Source of the DNA: Marinobacter alexandrii
GTDB taxonomy: Bacteria; Bacteroidota; Bacteroidia; Cytophagales; Cyclobacteriaceae
Length of the DNA stretch: 64,000 nt
NCBI GenBank assembly: GCA_039984955.1
Contig: JBDWTN010000007.1
Location: 1,062,501-1,126,500, forward strand
Direction of reading: 5' to 3'
In this document: one piece after another, positions 51,170 through 59,618 of the stretch
How positions within the stretch are numbered: the stretch's first letter is position 1
How the letters are laid out: each line of letters begins with the position of its first letter
Notes under the pieces: generated by a model
Seen by the model: the letters and a program-made list of their open reading frames with translations, nothing else
Told to the model about the DNA's origin: nothing
Database searches by the model: none
Translations under genes and position numbers: made by a program

Positions 51170-52309
51170 ATGAGAAATCAACTGACAATAAATTCAATGA
51201 TGAAGTCAACGATAATATATATCCTACTTGCATTAATGCTGCCAACGATGGCACTAGCCAAAAGTGGCACTAATCTAAAGCAGGATACTGTAATCATAGA
51301 ACTGAATAATAATAGCAAGATCGTTATCATAACAAAAAATCGAAATGATTTAGCATCTCTGGAAAACTATGATATCAATCAAATGGTGAGAGATCTAAAT
51401 AATCAACTTTCAGATAGTGTGGAGTACATGGAAATAAGTGATGGAAAAGCTTATGTGAATGAGGACAATGAGGTGGAAATGAAAGATTGGAAGATAAATG
51501 ATGATGAAATCAGAATTAAGCTTGGAGGCGTAGAAGTAGACGTAGATCCTGACGAAGTTGATGATTGGGATGAGGATGATTGGGGAGACAGAAGAAAGGT
51601 GACCTATGAAACTGAAAGAAGAGATCGAACCACACACCACTTCAATGTAGATATCGGTTTGAATAACTGGCTAGATGATGGAAGCTTTCCTGAAGGGAAT
51701 TCTCCTTATACGGTAAAATCTTTTGGCTCTTGGTATGTTGGATTAAATAGCACCAACAGAACGTGGGTTGGTGGCCCTATTTTTCTTGAGTGGGGATTGG
51801 GAATTAACTGGTACAATTGGAAATTAGAGGATGCAGATTACATTATCCAGGAAGGTTCAGAAGCTGTCGAATTCAATTTAGCCCCTACTACTCAGAATGG
51901 TAGTAAGAGTAAGTTGACAGCTTCATTCATCAATGCGACCGTCGTTCCAATGTTTGATTTTTCCAGAGGAAGAAGAAAAATCACAAGTATAGAATCGGGC
52001 GGAGTACGAATAAAAAGATACTCTAGAAAAGGATTCCGATTTGGGGTAGGTGGATATGCTGGTTACCGAATTGGAAGTCATACAAAATACAAATACAAGG
52101 AAGATGGAGACAGAGAAAAGGATAAGGAAAGAGATAACTTCTTCCTTGAGAACTTCCGCTATGGACTTAGAGCTCAAGTTGGATGGAAGGGTGTTGAGCT
52201 TTTTGCCAACTATGATTTGAATGAAGTATTCTCACCAAATAGAGGTCCCCTGAATGCTAACGGGCAAAATGCAAAATTAAATGCGATCAGTTTCGGAATT
52301 ACGTTATAA
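51170..52309 (+). CDS. Outer-membrane beta-barrel-like protein of the ECF operon
   Basis: A 379-residue exported protein. A signal peptide ends at MALA; the ATG at 51197 (MMKSTIIY) would give a tighter signal peptide. The N-terminal part is very acidic (EVDVDPDEVDDWDEDDW); the rest is a probable beta-barrel (WVGGPIFLEWGLGINWYNWKL, GFRFGVGGYAGYRIGSHTKYK, LNAISFGITL at the end). The last gene of sigma-antisigma-OMP, 11 bases after the anti-sigma gene. It may be the sensor or target of the sigma factor (inference). Confidence 0.75.
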   Translation: MRNQLTINSMMKSTIIYILLALMLPTMALAKSGTNLKQDTVIIELNNNSKIVIITKNRNDLASLENYDINQMVRDLNNQLSDSVEYMEISDGKAYVNEDNEVEMKDWKINDDEIRIKLGGVEVDVDPDEVDDWDEDDWGDRRKVTYETERRDRTTHHFNVDIGLNNWLDDGSFPEGNSPYTVKSFGSWYVGLNSTNRTWVGGPIFLEWGLGINWYNWKLEDADYIIQEGSEAVEFNLAPTTQNGSKSKLTASFINATVVPMFDFSRGRRKITSIESGGVRIKRYSRKGFRFGVGGYAGYRIGSHTKYKYKEDGDREKDKERDNFFLENFRYGLRAQVGWKGVELFANYDLNEVFSPNRGPLNANGQNAKLNAISFGITL

Positions 52310-52329
52310 CTATTCTCTTAGATAAGATT

Positions 52330-52362
52330 AAAAGGGCATCATTCAATATGATGCCCTTTTTT
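52330..52362. terminator. Bidirectional terminator between convergent genes
   Basis: AAAAGGGCATCAT (52330-52342) pairs with ATGATGCCCTTTT (52348-52360), loop of five bases, T runs on both strands. It serves the OMP gene (plus) and the four-helix protein (minus). Confidence 0.85.
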
Positions 52363-52843
52363 ATTCTTCATGCAAAGTTTTTCGATCTTCTTTCGATAAT
52401 CTCATGTCCCTAACAAACTTATCCTCTGAAGGCCTCAGGAAAGAATACTGAATCAATACCGCAAAATAGGCTATCACAAAAATGAATGATGGCGCAAGCC
52501 ACATAGCAGCTACAGAGATAATTCCAGCACCGCCCAGAATTAGATACTTTCTAATGTTTCTTTTTTTAAACTCACCCATCTTATAGGCTACATCAGCTGA
52601 ATCTGTGATTTGATATTTGATATTTTCACCGCGCCAAACATACCAGCTAGCATAACCAACAACCCATATTGATTGAGCAATAAGTATAAAAAACGGATTA
52701 CTCATCGAAATTGGAGAGATGAACGATGAATCCCATTCCAAAAAAAAGAAAGCAAACGGCACGAGTGTCAGAGCTATAATACTGTGATAAACCTGATACA
52801 GTTGATGATGATAATCTTTCCAACTTTTAACCTTCTTCTTCAT
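52361..52843 (-). CDS. Four-helix membrane protein, function unknown
   Basis: A 160-residue inner-membrane protein with about four helices (ALTLVPFAFFFLEW, FFILIAQSIWVVGYASWYVW, YLILGGAGIISVAAMWLA, IFVIAYFAVLIQYSFL). The C-terminus is charged (KFVRDMRLSKEDRKTLHEE). No domain is recognised. It is divergent from the hydrolase gene. Confidence 0.65.
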   Translation of the reverse strand: MKKKVKSWKDYHHQLYQVYHSIIALTLVPFAFFFLEWDSSFISPISMSNPFFILIAQSIWVVGYASWYVWRGENIKYQITDSADVAYKMGEFKKRNIRKYLILGGAGIISVAAMWLAPSFIFVIAYFAVLIQYSFLRPSEDKFVRDMRLSKEDRKTLHEE

Positions 52844-52904
52844 TGCTCACAAAAGAAAAGAATTAATCTCATGATAACCATTTTAAATTTCTGTCGTATA
52901 TTGT

Positions 52905-52927
52905 AATGATATCATTTTAATATCATT
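52905..52927. promoter_or_regulatory. Palindrome and half-repeat upstream of the hydrolase
   Basis: AATGATATCATT (52905-52916) is a perfect 12-base palindrome, followed by AATATCATT (52919-52927), directly before the ATG at 52928. It may be an operator of the divergent pair. No regulator is identified. Confidence 0.3.
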
Positions 52928-53857
52928 ATGAAACACGCATTAATATTTCTTTCTATTTGTACTTCATTTTTCTCGAATGCTCAATCATTTAAAGAAGAGC
53001 CTGTTGAGATTGGGGAACTAAAAGGCACTTTAATCACTCCTGAGCAAGAGACCAGCAAAGCAATTTTAATGATCTCTGGATCCGGACCCACGGATAGAAA
53101 TGGAAACAGCGCACTTGGCCTCAATAACAACTCACTCAAAATGGTAGCACATGCACTTGGCAATGCAGGATATGCTGTACTCAGATTTGATAAACGCGGA
53201 ATCGCTGAGAGCAAAAATGCCATAACCAATCCTACGGATATGAGATTTGATGATTTTGTATCAGATGCCAAAAACTGGTTATCACTATTAGAAGACAGTG
53301 GCTACTCAGACTTGGTAATTGCAGGGCATAGTCAAGGCTCACTTGTGGGCATTTTGGCTGCTCAGGACAACAAAAATGTTACCGGTTTTATCTCTATTTC
53401 AGGCCTATCAGAAGATGCAGGCGAAGCTATTATAAGACAATTAGGCATGCAGTCGCCAGCTTTAGCGGAAGATGCCAGAGTTAATATTGACTCAATGAAA
53501 AATGGGCATACCGTAAATTCGTATAGCCCGTATCTCGCCTCTCTGTTTGGTCCTCATATTCAAGATTTTTTGAAATCATACATCTTATATAACCCGTCAA
53601 ATGAGGTTAAGAAATTGGACATTCCTGTTCTAATTGTAAATGGAACAACCGATATGCAAGTAGGAAAAGATCAGGCAGAAAACCTTAAAGTGGCTTATCC
53701 AGATGCTAAACTTCTTATCATTCCCGGAATGAATCATGTTTTGAAGGATACTCCAGAAAATGACTTAACCGCCAATATGGCTACTTATAATAATCCAGAT
53801 CTCTCCTTGAGTGATGGATTAATGACTGGAATCATTGAATTCCTACAAACTCTGTAA
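52928..53857 (+). CDS. Alpha/beta hydrolase, exported
   Basis: A 309-residue alpha/beta hydrolase with a signal peptide (LIFLSICTSFFSNAQ). The nucleophile elbow is GHSQGS (Ser), with the oxyanion region ISGSGPTDRNGN, and the catalytic Asp/His near GTTDMQVGKDQ and PGMNHVLKDT. Substrate unknown; serine hydrolase of the YqkD/dienelactone-like type. It leads a tight plus-strand cluster with the SPFH gene 29 bases on. Confidence 0.85.
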   Translation: MKHALIFLSICTSFFSNAQSFKEEPVEIGELKGTLITPEQETSKAILMISGSGPTDRNGNSALGLNNNSLKMVAHALGNAGYAVLRFDKRGIAESKNAITNPTDMRFDDFVSDAKNWLSLLEDSGYSDLVIAGHSQGSLVGILAAQDNKNVTGFISISGLSEDAGEAIIRQLGMQSPALAEDARVNIDSMKNGHTVNSYSPYLASLFGPHIQDFLKSYILYNPSNEVKKLDIPVLIVNGTTDMQVGKDQAENLKVAYPDAKLLIIPGMNHVLKDTPENDLTANMATYNNPDLSLSDGLMTGIIEFLQTL

Positions 53858-53886
53858 TCAGTTTTCAATTTTAAAGCTTATCAACT

Positions 53887-54744
53887 ATGCAATCAAACGA
53901 AAAAACCCATACTCCCTTATCTGGTTATGTCGCATTGTTTTTCAATGTCAGCCTTTTAGGAGCATTCATCGCACTGGTTTCTATCACTCAGCAACCCATT
54001 TGGCTTTTACTGATAATTCCATGGTTGATCATGATGCCGGGTTTCTTCTTTGTCAATCCTAATGGATCTAGAGTACTTGTCTTATTTGGTAAATACATTG
54101 GCACAGTGCGCGAAAACGGGTTTTATTGGGTAAACCCTTTTTATACCAAAAAGAAGATTAGCCTTCGTGCTCGAAACTTTGATAGCGAACGAATCAAAGT
54201 AAACGACAGTATTGGAAATCCAATTATGATTTCAGTGATTTTAGTATGGAGAGTAAAAGACACATTCGCAGCAGCATTTGAGGTAGACGATTATGAAAAT
54301 TTTGTGAGAGTACAAACTGATGCTGCTGTAAGAAAGCTCGCTGGAACATATCCGTATGACAATTTCGACGATGAACAAGCTGAAGTAACTTTAAGGTCTG
54401 GAATCAGGCAGGTAAATGAAGATCTAGAAAAAGAGCTTGATGAACGATTAGCTATTGCGGGAATCGAAATTCTTGAAGCGCGCATTGGATACTTGGCATA
54501 TGCTCAAGAAATTGCTAGTGCAATGCTCAGAAGACAGCAAGCAACGGCAATCGTAGCAGCACGTCACAAAATAGTAGAAGGTGCTGTAAGTATGGTAGAA
54601 ATGGCTCTCGAGCAGCTTAAAGAAAAGGAGGTGATCGATTTGGATGAAGAGAGAAGAGCTGCAATGGTTAGTAATCTCATGGTTGTCCTTTGTGCTGACA
54701 AAGACGTTGCTCCGGTAATAAACTCAGGGACTCTTAATCATTAG
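53887..54744 (+). CDS. SPFH/Band 7 (stomatin-like) membrane protein
   Basis: A 285-residue stomatin-family protein. Two N-terminal hydrophobic segments (LFFNVSLLGAFIALVSI, WLLLIIPWLIMMPGFFF) precede the SPFH domain (SRVLVLFGKYIGTVRENGFYWVNPF, ILVWRVKDTFAAAFEVDDYENFV) and a coiled-coil C-terminus. SPFH proteins scaffold membrane microdomains or protease complexes. The next gene begins three bases after its stop. Confidence 0.88.
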   Translation: MQSNEKTHTPLSGYVALFFNVSLLGAFIALVSITQQPIWLLLIIPWLIMMPGFFFVNPNGSRVLVLFGKYIGTVRENGFYWVNPFYTKKKISLRARNFDSERIKVNDSIGNPIMISVILVWRVKDTFAAAFEVDDYENFVRVQTDAAVRKLAGTYPYDNFDDEQAEVTLRSGIRQVNEDLEKELDERLAIAGIEILEARIGYLAYAQEIASAMLRRQQATAIVAARHKIVEGAVSMVEMALEQLKEKEVIDLDEERRAAMVSNLMVVLCADKDVAPVINSGTLNH

Positions 54745-54747
54745 ATT

Positions 54748-54900
54748 ATGAACAATTATAAATTTCTAAAGCAAAAATCCTTTGAGAAAAGAGAGGGCTT
54801 TGAAAAAAGACTTCATGATATTTCTGGACAAGGCTGGAAGGTTCATAGTTTTTCAGTTGACCATGGAGCAATTACAGTCATGTTAGAAAGAGAACGTTAA
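54748..54900 (+). CDS. DUF4177-like small protein (50 residues)
   Basis: A 50-residue ORF at ATG 54748. The pattern FEKRLHDISGQGWKVHSFSV then ITVMLERER resembles DUF4177 proteins (a helix, then GWE/K-type strand pair). It is three bases from the SPFH stop and 11 from the next start, so it is an operon member. Function unknown. Confidence 0.65.
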   Translation: MNNYKFLKQKSFEKREGFEKRLHDISGQGWKVHSFSVDHGAITVMLERER

Positions 54901-54911
54901 GCACAGAGGCC

Positions 54912-55418
54912 ATGAAAGGAAAACTATTGTTTAAAGAAGAGCAAACCTTTGTTGGTACCTGGATGTGGTACTTGGTTATTGGGATTTCCATTCTATCCGT
55001 TGGAGGGACAGCTGTAGGTCTTATTTATACTCAGAATAATGAAGGAGTCATAGGATTGATCATTGCCGCAATCGTGACGGGCGGAATTATCGCTCTCTTC
55101 TATACTTCCAAACTATACACATCCATTGATCAGGATACGCTGTATTATCGTTATCCGCCTTTTGTAGGTTCTGAGAGAAAAATTTTGAAGGAAGATGTTA
55201 AAGAAATTTATGTTCGAAAATATAAACCTATACGTGAGTATGGTGGCTATGGCTATCGATTTAGATTCAGGTCAGGAAGAGCCTTGAATGTGTCTGGAAA
55301 TGAAGGATTACAACTAGTCCTACAAAATAATAAACGTATTCTCATAGGAACTCAAAGACCACAAGAGATGAAGCAAGCTGTGAGGCGATTGAAAGAAAAC
55401 TGGGGATTAGATGGCTAA
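54912..55418 (+). CDS. Two-helix membrane protein with PH-like domain
   Basis: A 168-residue protein with two membrane helices (MWYLVIGISILSVGGTAVGLIY, GLIIAAIVTGGIIALFYT) and a cytoplasmic C-terminal bPH-like sandwich (TSIDQDTLYYRYPPFVGSERKILKEDVKEIYV). No family is recognised. Its stop overlaps the RHH gene by eight bases. Confidence 0.7.
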   Translation: MKGKLLFKEEQTFVGTWMWYLVIGISILSVGGTAVGLIYTQNNEGVIGLIIAAIVTGGIIALFYTSKLYTSIDQDTLYYRYPPFVGSERKILKEDVKEIYVRKYKPIREYGGYGYRFRFRSGRALNVSGNEGLQLVLQNNKRILIGTQRPQEMKQAVRRLKENWGLDG

Positions 55419-55563
55419 GAAAAAACCATTTGCGCTACGATTAAATGAAGATACCATGAAGGCTCTTGAAAAGTGGGCTGCAGATGAGTTCCGTTCAACT
55501 AACGGGCAGATAGAATGGATTATTCATAAGGCATTAAAAGAAGATGGGAGACTTAATAAATAG
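55411..55563 (+). CDS. Ribbon-helix-helix (Arc-type) DNA-binding protein
   Basis: A 50-residue ORF at ATG 55411, typical Arc-type RHH: KKPFALRLNEDTMKALEKWA then NGQIEWIIHKALKEDGR. RHH proteins bind as dimers with the strand KPFALRL in the major groove. It starts inside the membrane-protein gene (overlap eight bases). It could regulate the SPFH cluster or another target. Confidence 0.8.
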   Translation: MAKKKPFALRLNEDTMKALEKWAADEFRSTNGQIEWIIHKALKEDGRLNK

Positions 55564-55575
55564 TTATTGGTAGAA

Positions 55576-55746
55576 ATGAAACGAAAAATTACTTTAAGCT
55601 AATTATTGGCAATTACACTTTTCGCAATATCAATTGCACTTTTCGGCTTTGAAAGTCCAGAGTGGATCGGAAATGAGAAAAGCTATATTGGTCTTCTAGC
55701 AGCAATAATTATATTTTTAATGGGCCGTAGGAAATCGACTCACTGA
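55576..55746 (+). pseudogene. Small two-helix membrane gene interrupted by an in-frame stop
   Basis: ATG at 55576 starts a frame (MKRKITLS) interrupted by TAA at 55600-55602; the same frame then encodes LLAITLFAISIALFGF, ESPEWIGNEKSY and IGLLAAIIIFLMGRR, a clear two-helix protein, ending TGA at 55746. If the stop is removed the product has 55-56 residues. An alternative is a 45-to-46-residue protein starting at TTG 55606. Its end overlaps the convergent peptidase stop. Confidence 0.45.
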
Positions 55747-58244
55747 CCCACAAAAAACATCGCATTCACCATCAGTAGCTTCCCATTTTGCCAGAAAGAT
55801 CGAAAAAGAGGGTTGTCTACTATATGGATAATCTGACCTCTACCCTTGTTTTCAACTCCAAAAACTAATGTTTCAGCCATATCTTCTCTAGCATATTGGC
55901 CGGCAAATCCGCTTAACAAATCTTCTTTATCAACTACTACTCCCACATTATTCCCATCTAAATAGGCTACCCTGCTTGACCCTGTCTTTAAAGTGTAGTA
56001 AATGCCCTCATAGCCAAAAGCAAGTGGATGCGTTCCGTCCATTTTTACTTTGTAAATAGCACCTGGAGCAAATCCTTTAATAAATTCTCTCTCTTGATCT
56101 TCATATGGAATAAGTTTCGCCGAGTCTTTCCGTTTCTCATCTATAGACTCAGACTTCTTCTTAGCTTCATCATCCACATAGGCGGAAAGAGATGAATAAT
56201 CAGTATCCTTCAGCTTATTCAACGCACCTTCTATCGCTATAAGCTTACCTCCTGCTGAAACCCAGTCCATCATCTTGTTCATTTCCTTTTCTCCATATGA
56301 ACTATACCACCCACTTTGCATGATTAGCACATTATATTCAGAAAGGTCTATCCGATTGAAATAATCCGTCCCAAGAATTGTTACTGGATATTTTAATTCT
56401 TGCTCCAAAAAATGCCATGTCGCTCCAAAAGCAAGAGAAGAAGTACCCTCACCGCTCAATAAAGCAATTTTAGGTTTCTTCAAATACCTCACGTCTGATG
56501 AACCTATATCAGGACCCATATCCATAAATCCCGTTTTGATAGCTGTGACATTCCGAGTGTGCTTATTTGCCAAATCAACAACTCTCTTTTCAAAATTTTG
56601 AATGGATTTATTATCACGTTTAGCAATGATTAGGCTACCTCTATCAAAGGACTTTCCTTTATAATTCATTGGCTTTTGAGTGAACCTGACTTTTACATTC
56701 TCTTTTAAAAGAGAAGCTAGAAATCGTGCATCATCCATACTATTCCATTTATTGATGAAAGCATATACTTTTTCAGGCACTTCAGAATCCTTGAAATTAT
56801 CACTTGTTCTATTGCTTACATCAATCATCTGTGAAGTAGCGTATGCTCGAAGACCATGGGCATATGGAACTCCCCATGCAGTGATATCGTAAGTAACAGA
56901 ATCCACTAATTTCGTTTTTGGCTCAAACAGGATATGAGCTAAAGTCGCTTTTGGTTGATTGGTATTAACTACCAAATCTCTCGACCCTATTGAAAAATTT
57001 GTCTGTTGACCTGTGTTATAATCGTATCCTTTAAGGCCCTTTACATTTGGCGCTGATCCATATTCAATACCTTGATCATCTAGCCAATTCATTAATATTC
57101 TAAACTTATCTTCATTCCCATCAAATTTGAGAACAAAGGATTTGTACTCAAGACCAGGTTTATCTCCAAAGAATTTAGTGAATTCAATGAGCAATCTATC
57201 GGCATGATTGACTGAAATTTCAATTGTAGAAAGGCCTGTTGTGTAATGATGAGCTATTCTATCCTTAAGTGTCAACGTATCCCCTTCTTGCTTAATGATC
57301 CCCAATCCTGCTCTTCCATGACCTGCCTGTTCGTATGTCATACCTATCGCACCATTATAGGTAGGGTATGTATCTCCATAGCTTGGATATAGCAAATCAA
57401 AAAACTGCTTGGTAAAATAGAACCAGTTATTATCATCAAAATATTTCGCATGATTACGACCGATCTCATTTTGAAAATCTCTTTGGAAGAGAGTGATTAA
57501 CTCATGAAATGGCTGGGCTGCTGGAGCAAAATAATAAGGTGAGTTAATACCTTGTTCGTGGAAATCAACATGAATTTGAGGTAGCCACTGGTTATAAACC
57601 TTTAACCTACCTTGAGTTTCAATTTGTGTTTGCCATGCCCAATCTCTGTTTAAATCGAATAAATAATGATTAGGACGTCCCCCAGGCCATGGCTCATTAT
57701 GTTCTATTGCATTAGGATCAGGGTTATAAGGCTGACTCGCATTTTGCCAATAGAAATTCACATACCGATCTCTGCCGTCAGGATTAATACATGGATCTAT
57801 TACAATCACTGCATTTTCAAGCCATTCACTCTTATCTGACCCTGATCTTATCAATTCATATATGGTTGCCATAGATGCTTCCGTAGAGGAAGATTCATTG
57901 CCATGGACATTGTAGCTCAGCCAAACAATTGGAATAGTAGATGTCGGAGTTCCTTCTTCAATACCTGCTCGTCTAAGGTTATCGAGTCTGATGTTTTCAA
58001 GATTTTTAATGTTCTCTTCAGAAGACACGAAAGCAAGTAAAAGTGGGCGTCCTTCATAAGTTTCTCCATATTGTTGGACAGAAACCTTTCCTGATTCTTC
58101 AGATAGAAACTCGTAATAATCAACAACTTGATGATGGCGAGTAAACTTCTCACCAAGCTCATACCCTAAGAACTCTTTAGGGCTTTGAACTTGCGAAAAG
58201 AGTAGGAAGGGAAAAATGGTAATGAAAGAGATCAGGGTCTTCAT
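55740..58244 (-). CDS. M14 family zinc carboxypeptidase, secreted
   Basis: An 834-residue M14 metallocarboxypeptidase with a signal peptide (LISFITIFPFLLFSQ). Zinc ligands: His114 and Glu117 in VHGNES, and His225/229 in IHVDFHEQG. NPDGRDR (substrate-binding) is present. The C-terminal half adds a GATase-like region (IALLSGEGTSSLAFGATWHFLE, YNVLIMQSGWYSS). No sorting domain is visible, so it is probably periplasmic or outer-membrane associated. It may help degrade imported peptides (inference). Confidence 0.9.
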   Translation of the reverse strand: MKTLISFITIFPFLLFSQVQSPKEFLGYELGEKFTRHHQVVDYYEFLSEESGKVSVQQYGETYEGRPLLLAFVSSEENIKNLENIRLDNLRRAGIEEGTPTSTIPIVWLSYNVHGNESSSTEASMATIYELIRSGSDKSEWLENAVIVIDPCINPDGRDRYVNFYWQNASQPYNPDPNAIEHNEPWPGGRPNHYLFDLNRDWAWQTQIETQGRLKVYNQWLPQIHVDFHEQGINSPYYFAPAAQPFHELITLFQRDFQNEIGRNHAKYFDDNNWFYFTKQFFDLLYPSYGDTYPTYNGAIGMTYEQAGHGRAGLGIIKQEGDTLTLKDRIAHHYTTGLSTIEISVNHADRLLIEFTKFFGDKPGLEYKSFVLKFDGNEDKFRILMNWLDDQGIEYGSAPNVKGLKGYDYNTGQQTNFSIGSRDLVVNTNQPKATLAHILFEPKTKLVDSVTYDITAWGVPYAHGLRAYATSQMIDVSNRTSDNFKDSEVPEKVYAFINKWNSMDDARFLASLLKENVKVRFTQKPMNYKGKSFDRGSLIIAKRDNKSIQNFEKRVVDLANKHTRNVTAIKTGFMDMGPDIGSSDVRYLKKPKIALLSGEGTSSLAFGATWHFLEQELKYPVTILGTDYFNRIDLSEYNVLIMQSGWYSSYGEKEMNKMMDWVSAGGKLIAIEGALNKLKDTDYSSLSAYVDDEAKKKSESIDEKRKDSAKLIPYEDQEREFIKGFAPGAIYKVKMDGTHPLAFGYEGIYYTLKTGSSRVAYLDGNNVGVVVDKEDLLSGFAGQYAREDMAETLVFGVENKGRGQIIHIVDNPLFRSFWQNGKLLMVNAMFFVGQ

Positions 58245-58361
58245 AGCTTTTATTTAAGCCCCGAAATTAAACTCATAATTTAAGTCTACAAACACAAAAG
58301 TGTTGGGTGGCTTCTGAATACATAAAGAAGGTATAATGAAGAAATTAATCTCGTTAAATAG

Positions 58362-59435
58362 TTAACCCATCTCTATGCGAACACGATCAGAAAGTGGCTT
58401 ACCAACACATGTAAGGACGTATCCTTCATCCAACTCATCTTGAGATAAGCCTTCTGCCTCATCAATGCTAACCTTCCCTTCTACGCACTTTCCACGACAT
58501 GCTGTACATAAGCCACTTTGACATGAATAAGGCATATCTAAGTCATTATCTAGTGCAGTATCTAAAATAGAAGCATTCTTCTTAACCGTCACTGAATATT
58601 CCTCGCCATCTAGCAAAATAGCAACTTCGCTTTCTGTCGTTGCACCTTTATCAATTATATCGTTGGGAGAAGTTTTCCCCGCTTCAAAACTTTCCATCCT
58701 GATTTTAGCTTCAGCGTATCCTTTTTTGTTCAAGCCTTCTGAAACTATATTCATCATTGGTTGAGGGCCACATATATAAAATTCAGTTTGCTCATTGCAA
58801 GACAATTCCTCGCAAATAGCTCCAATCATATCAGAAGTAGGCCTTCCTTGATAATCTGCCTCGCCTTCTTCTAAAATATGAACTGCTCTAAATCGTTCTG
58901 GATATGTAGCCTGTAATTTGGCTATTAAGCTCTTGAATATGATGTATTCATCTTTTCTATTTCCATAAACAAGCGTTGTATGACTTTCTGGTTCTTTCAA
59001 AAGAATGGATCTGATGATGGAAATCAAAGGGGTGATACCACTACCTCCGCCAAAAAAGATTGCTTTTCTTTTATTAGAAGGATTATACTCAGTGGTAAAC
59101 ATGCCCATAGGCTCCATTATTTCCAGTTGATCACCAGCCTTGATATGATCGTTTAGATCGTTTGACATTGCTCCACCATCTACTCTCTTTACCGTTACTG
59201 CAGGGTTTTCATCCTCGAAGGGAGTCGTGCACAAAGAATATGCTCTTCTGATCTTTTTTCCATTAACCTCCTTAATGATGGTAATGAACTGCCCTGGCTC
59301 ATATTCAAAACTTTCAGGTTTTTCAAATACAAGATTCACGGCGTCCTTTGCCACGTTCACCACTTCCTTAATTGTCACCGTTTGATAACGATTGTCTTTC
59401 TTGTCTTTCTTCTTTTTGAATAATGAAAATGCCAT
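58362..59435 (-). CDS. PaaE-like flavin/2Fe-2S reductase
   Basis: A 357-residue ferredoxin-NADP reductase-type protein: FAD-binding (RRAYSLCTTPF), NAD-binding (FFGGGSGITPLISIIR, FYICGPQPMMN), and a C-terminal plant-type [2Fe-2S] domain (PYSCQSGLCTACRGKC, LTC). This is the order of PaaE and related reductases. No paa genes are adjacent, so the partner oxygenase or desaturase is unknown. The start has a short leader from a consensus promoter. Confidence 0.9.
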   Translation of the reverse strand: MAFSLFKKKKDKKDNRYQTVTIKEVVNVAKDAVNLVFEKPESFEYEPGQFITIIKEVNGKKIRRAYSLCTTPFEDENPAVTVKRVDGGAMSNDLNDHIKAGDQLEIMEPMGMFTTEYNPSNKRKAIFFGGGSGITPLISIIRSILLKEPESHTTLVYGNRKDEYIIFKSLIAKLQATYPERFRAVHILEEGEADYQGRPTSDMIGAICEELSCNEQTEFYICGPQPMMNIVSEGLNKKGYAEAKIRMESFEAGKTSPNDIIDKGATTESEVAILLDGEEYSVTVKKNASILDTALDNDLDMPYSCQSGLCTACRGKCVEGKVSIDEAEGLSQDELDEGYVLTCVGKPLSDRVRIEMG

Positions 59436-59453
59436 ATTGTCGATTTAAGGGCG

Positions 59454-59480
59454 CAAAGATAATTCTCTAAATGAGGTCAA
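59454..59480 (-). promoter_or_regulatory. Promoter for the PaaE-like reductase (TTG-N16-TATCTTTG)
   Basis: The minus strand carries TTG (59480-59478), 16 bases, then TATCTTTG (59461-59454), a perfect -7 box, 18 bases upstream of the ATG at 59435. Confidence 0.6.
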
Positions 59481-59618
59481 GCAAGTAAACATGATGAGGT
59501 ATTTTTGTGTTCGCTTTTATACGACTTATTTCCATGAAATAATTTGAGGAAGAATAATAATTATCAACACAATTCCCTCAGACAAATTCCATGTGGACAT
59601 TGAACATAAATTATACAC

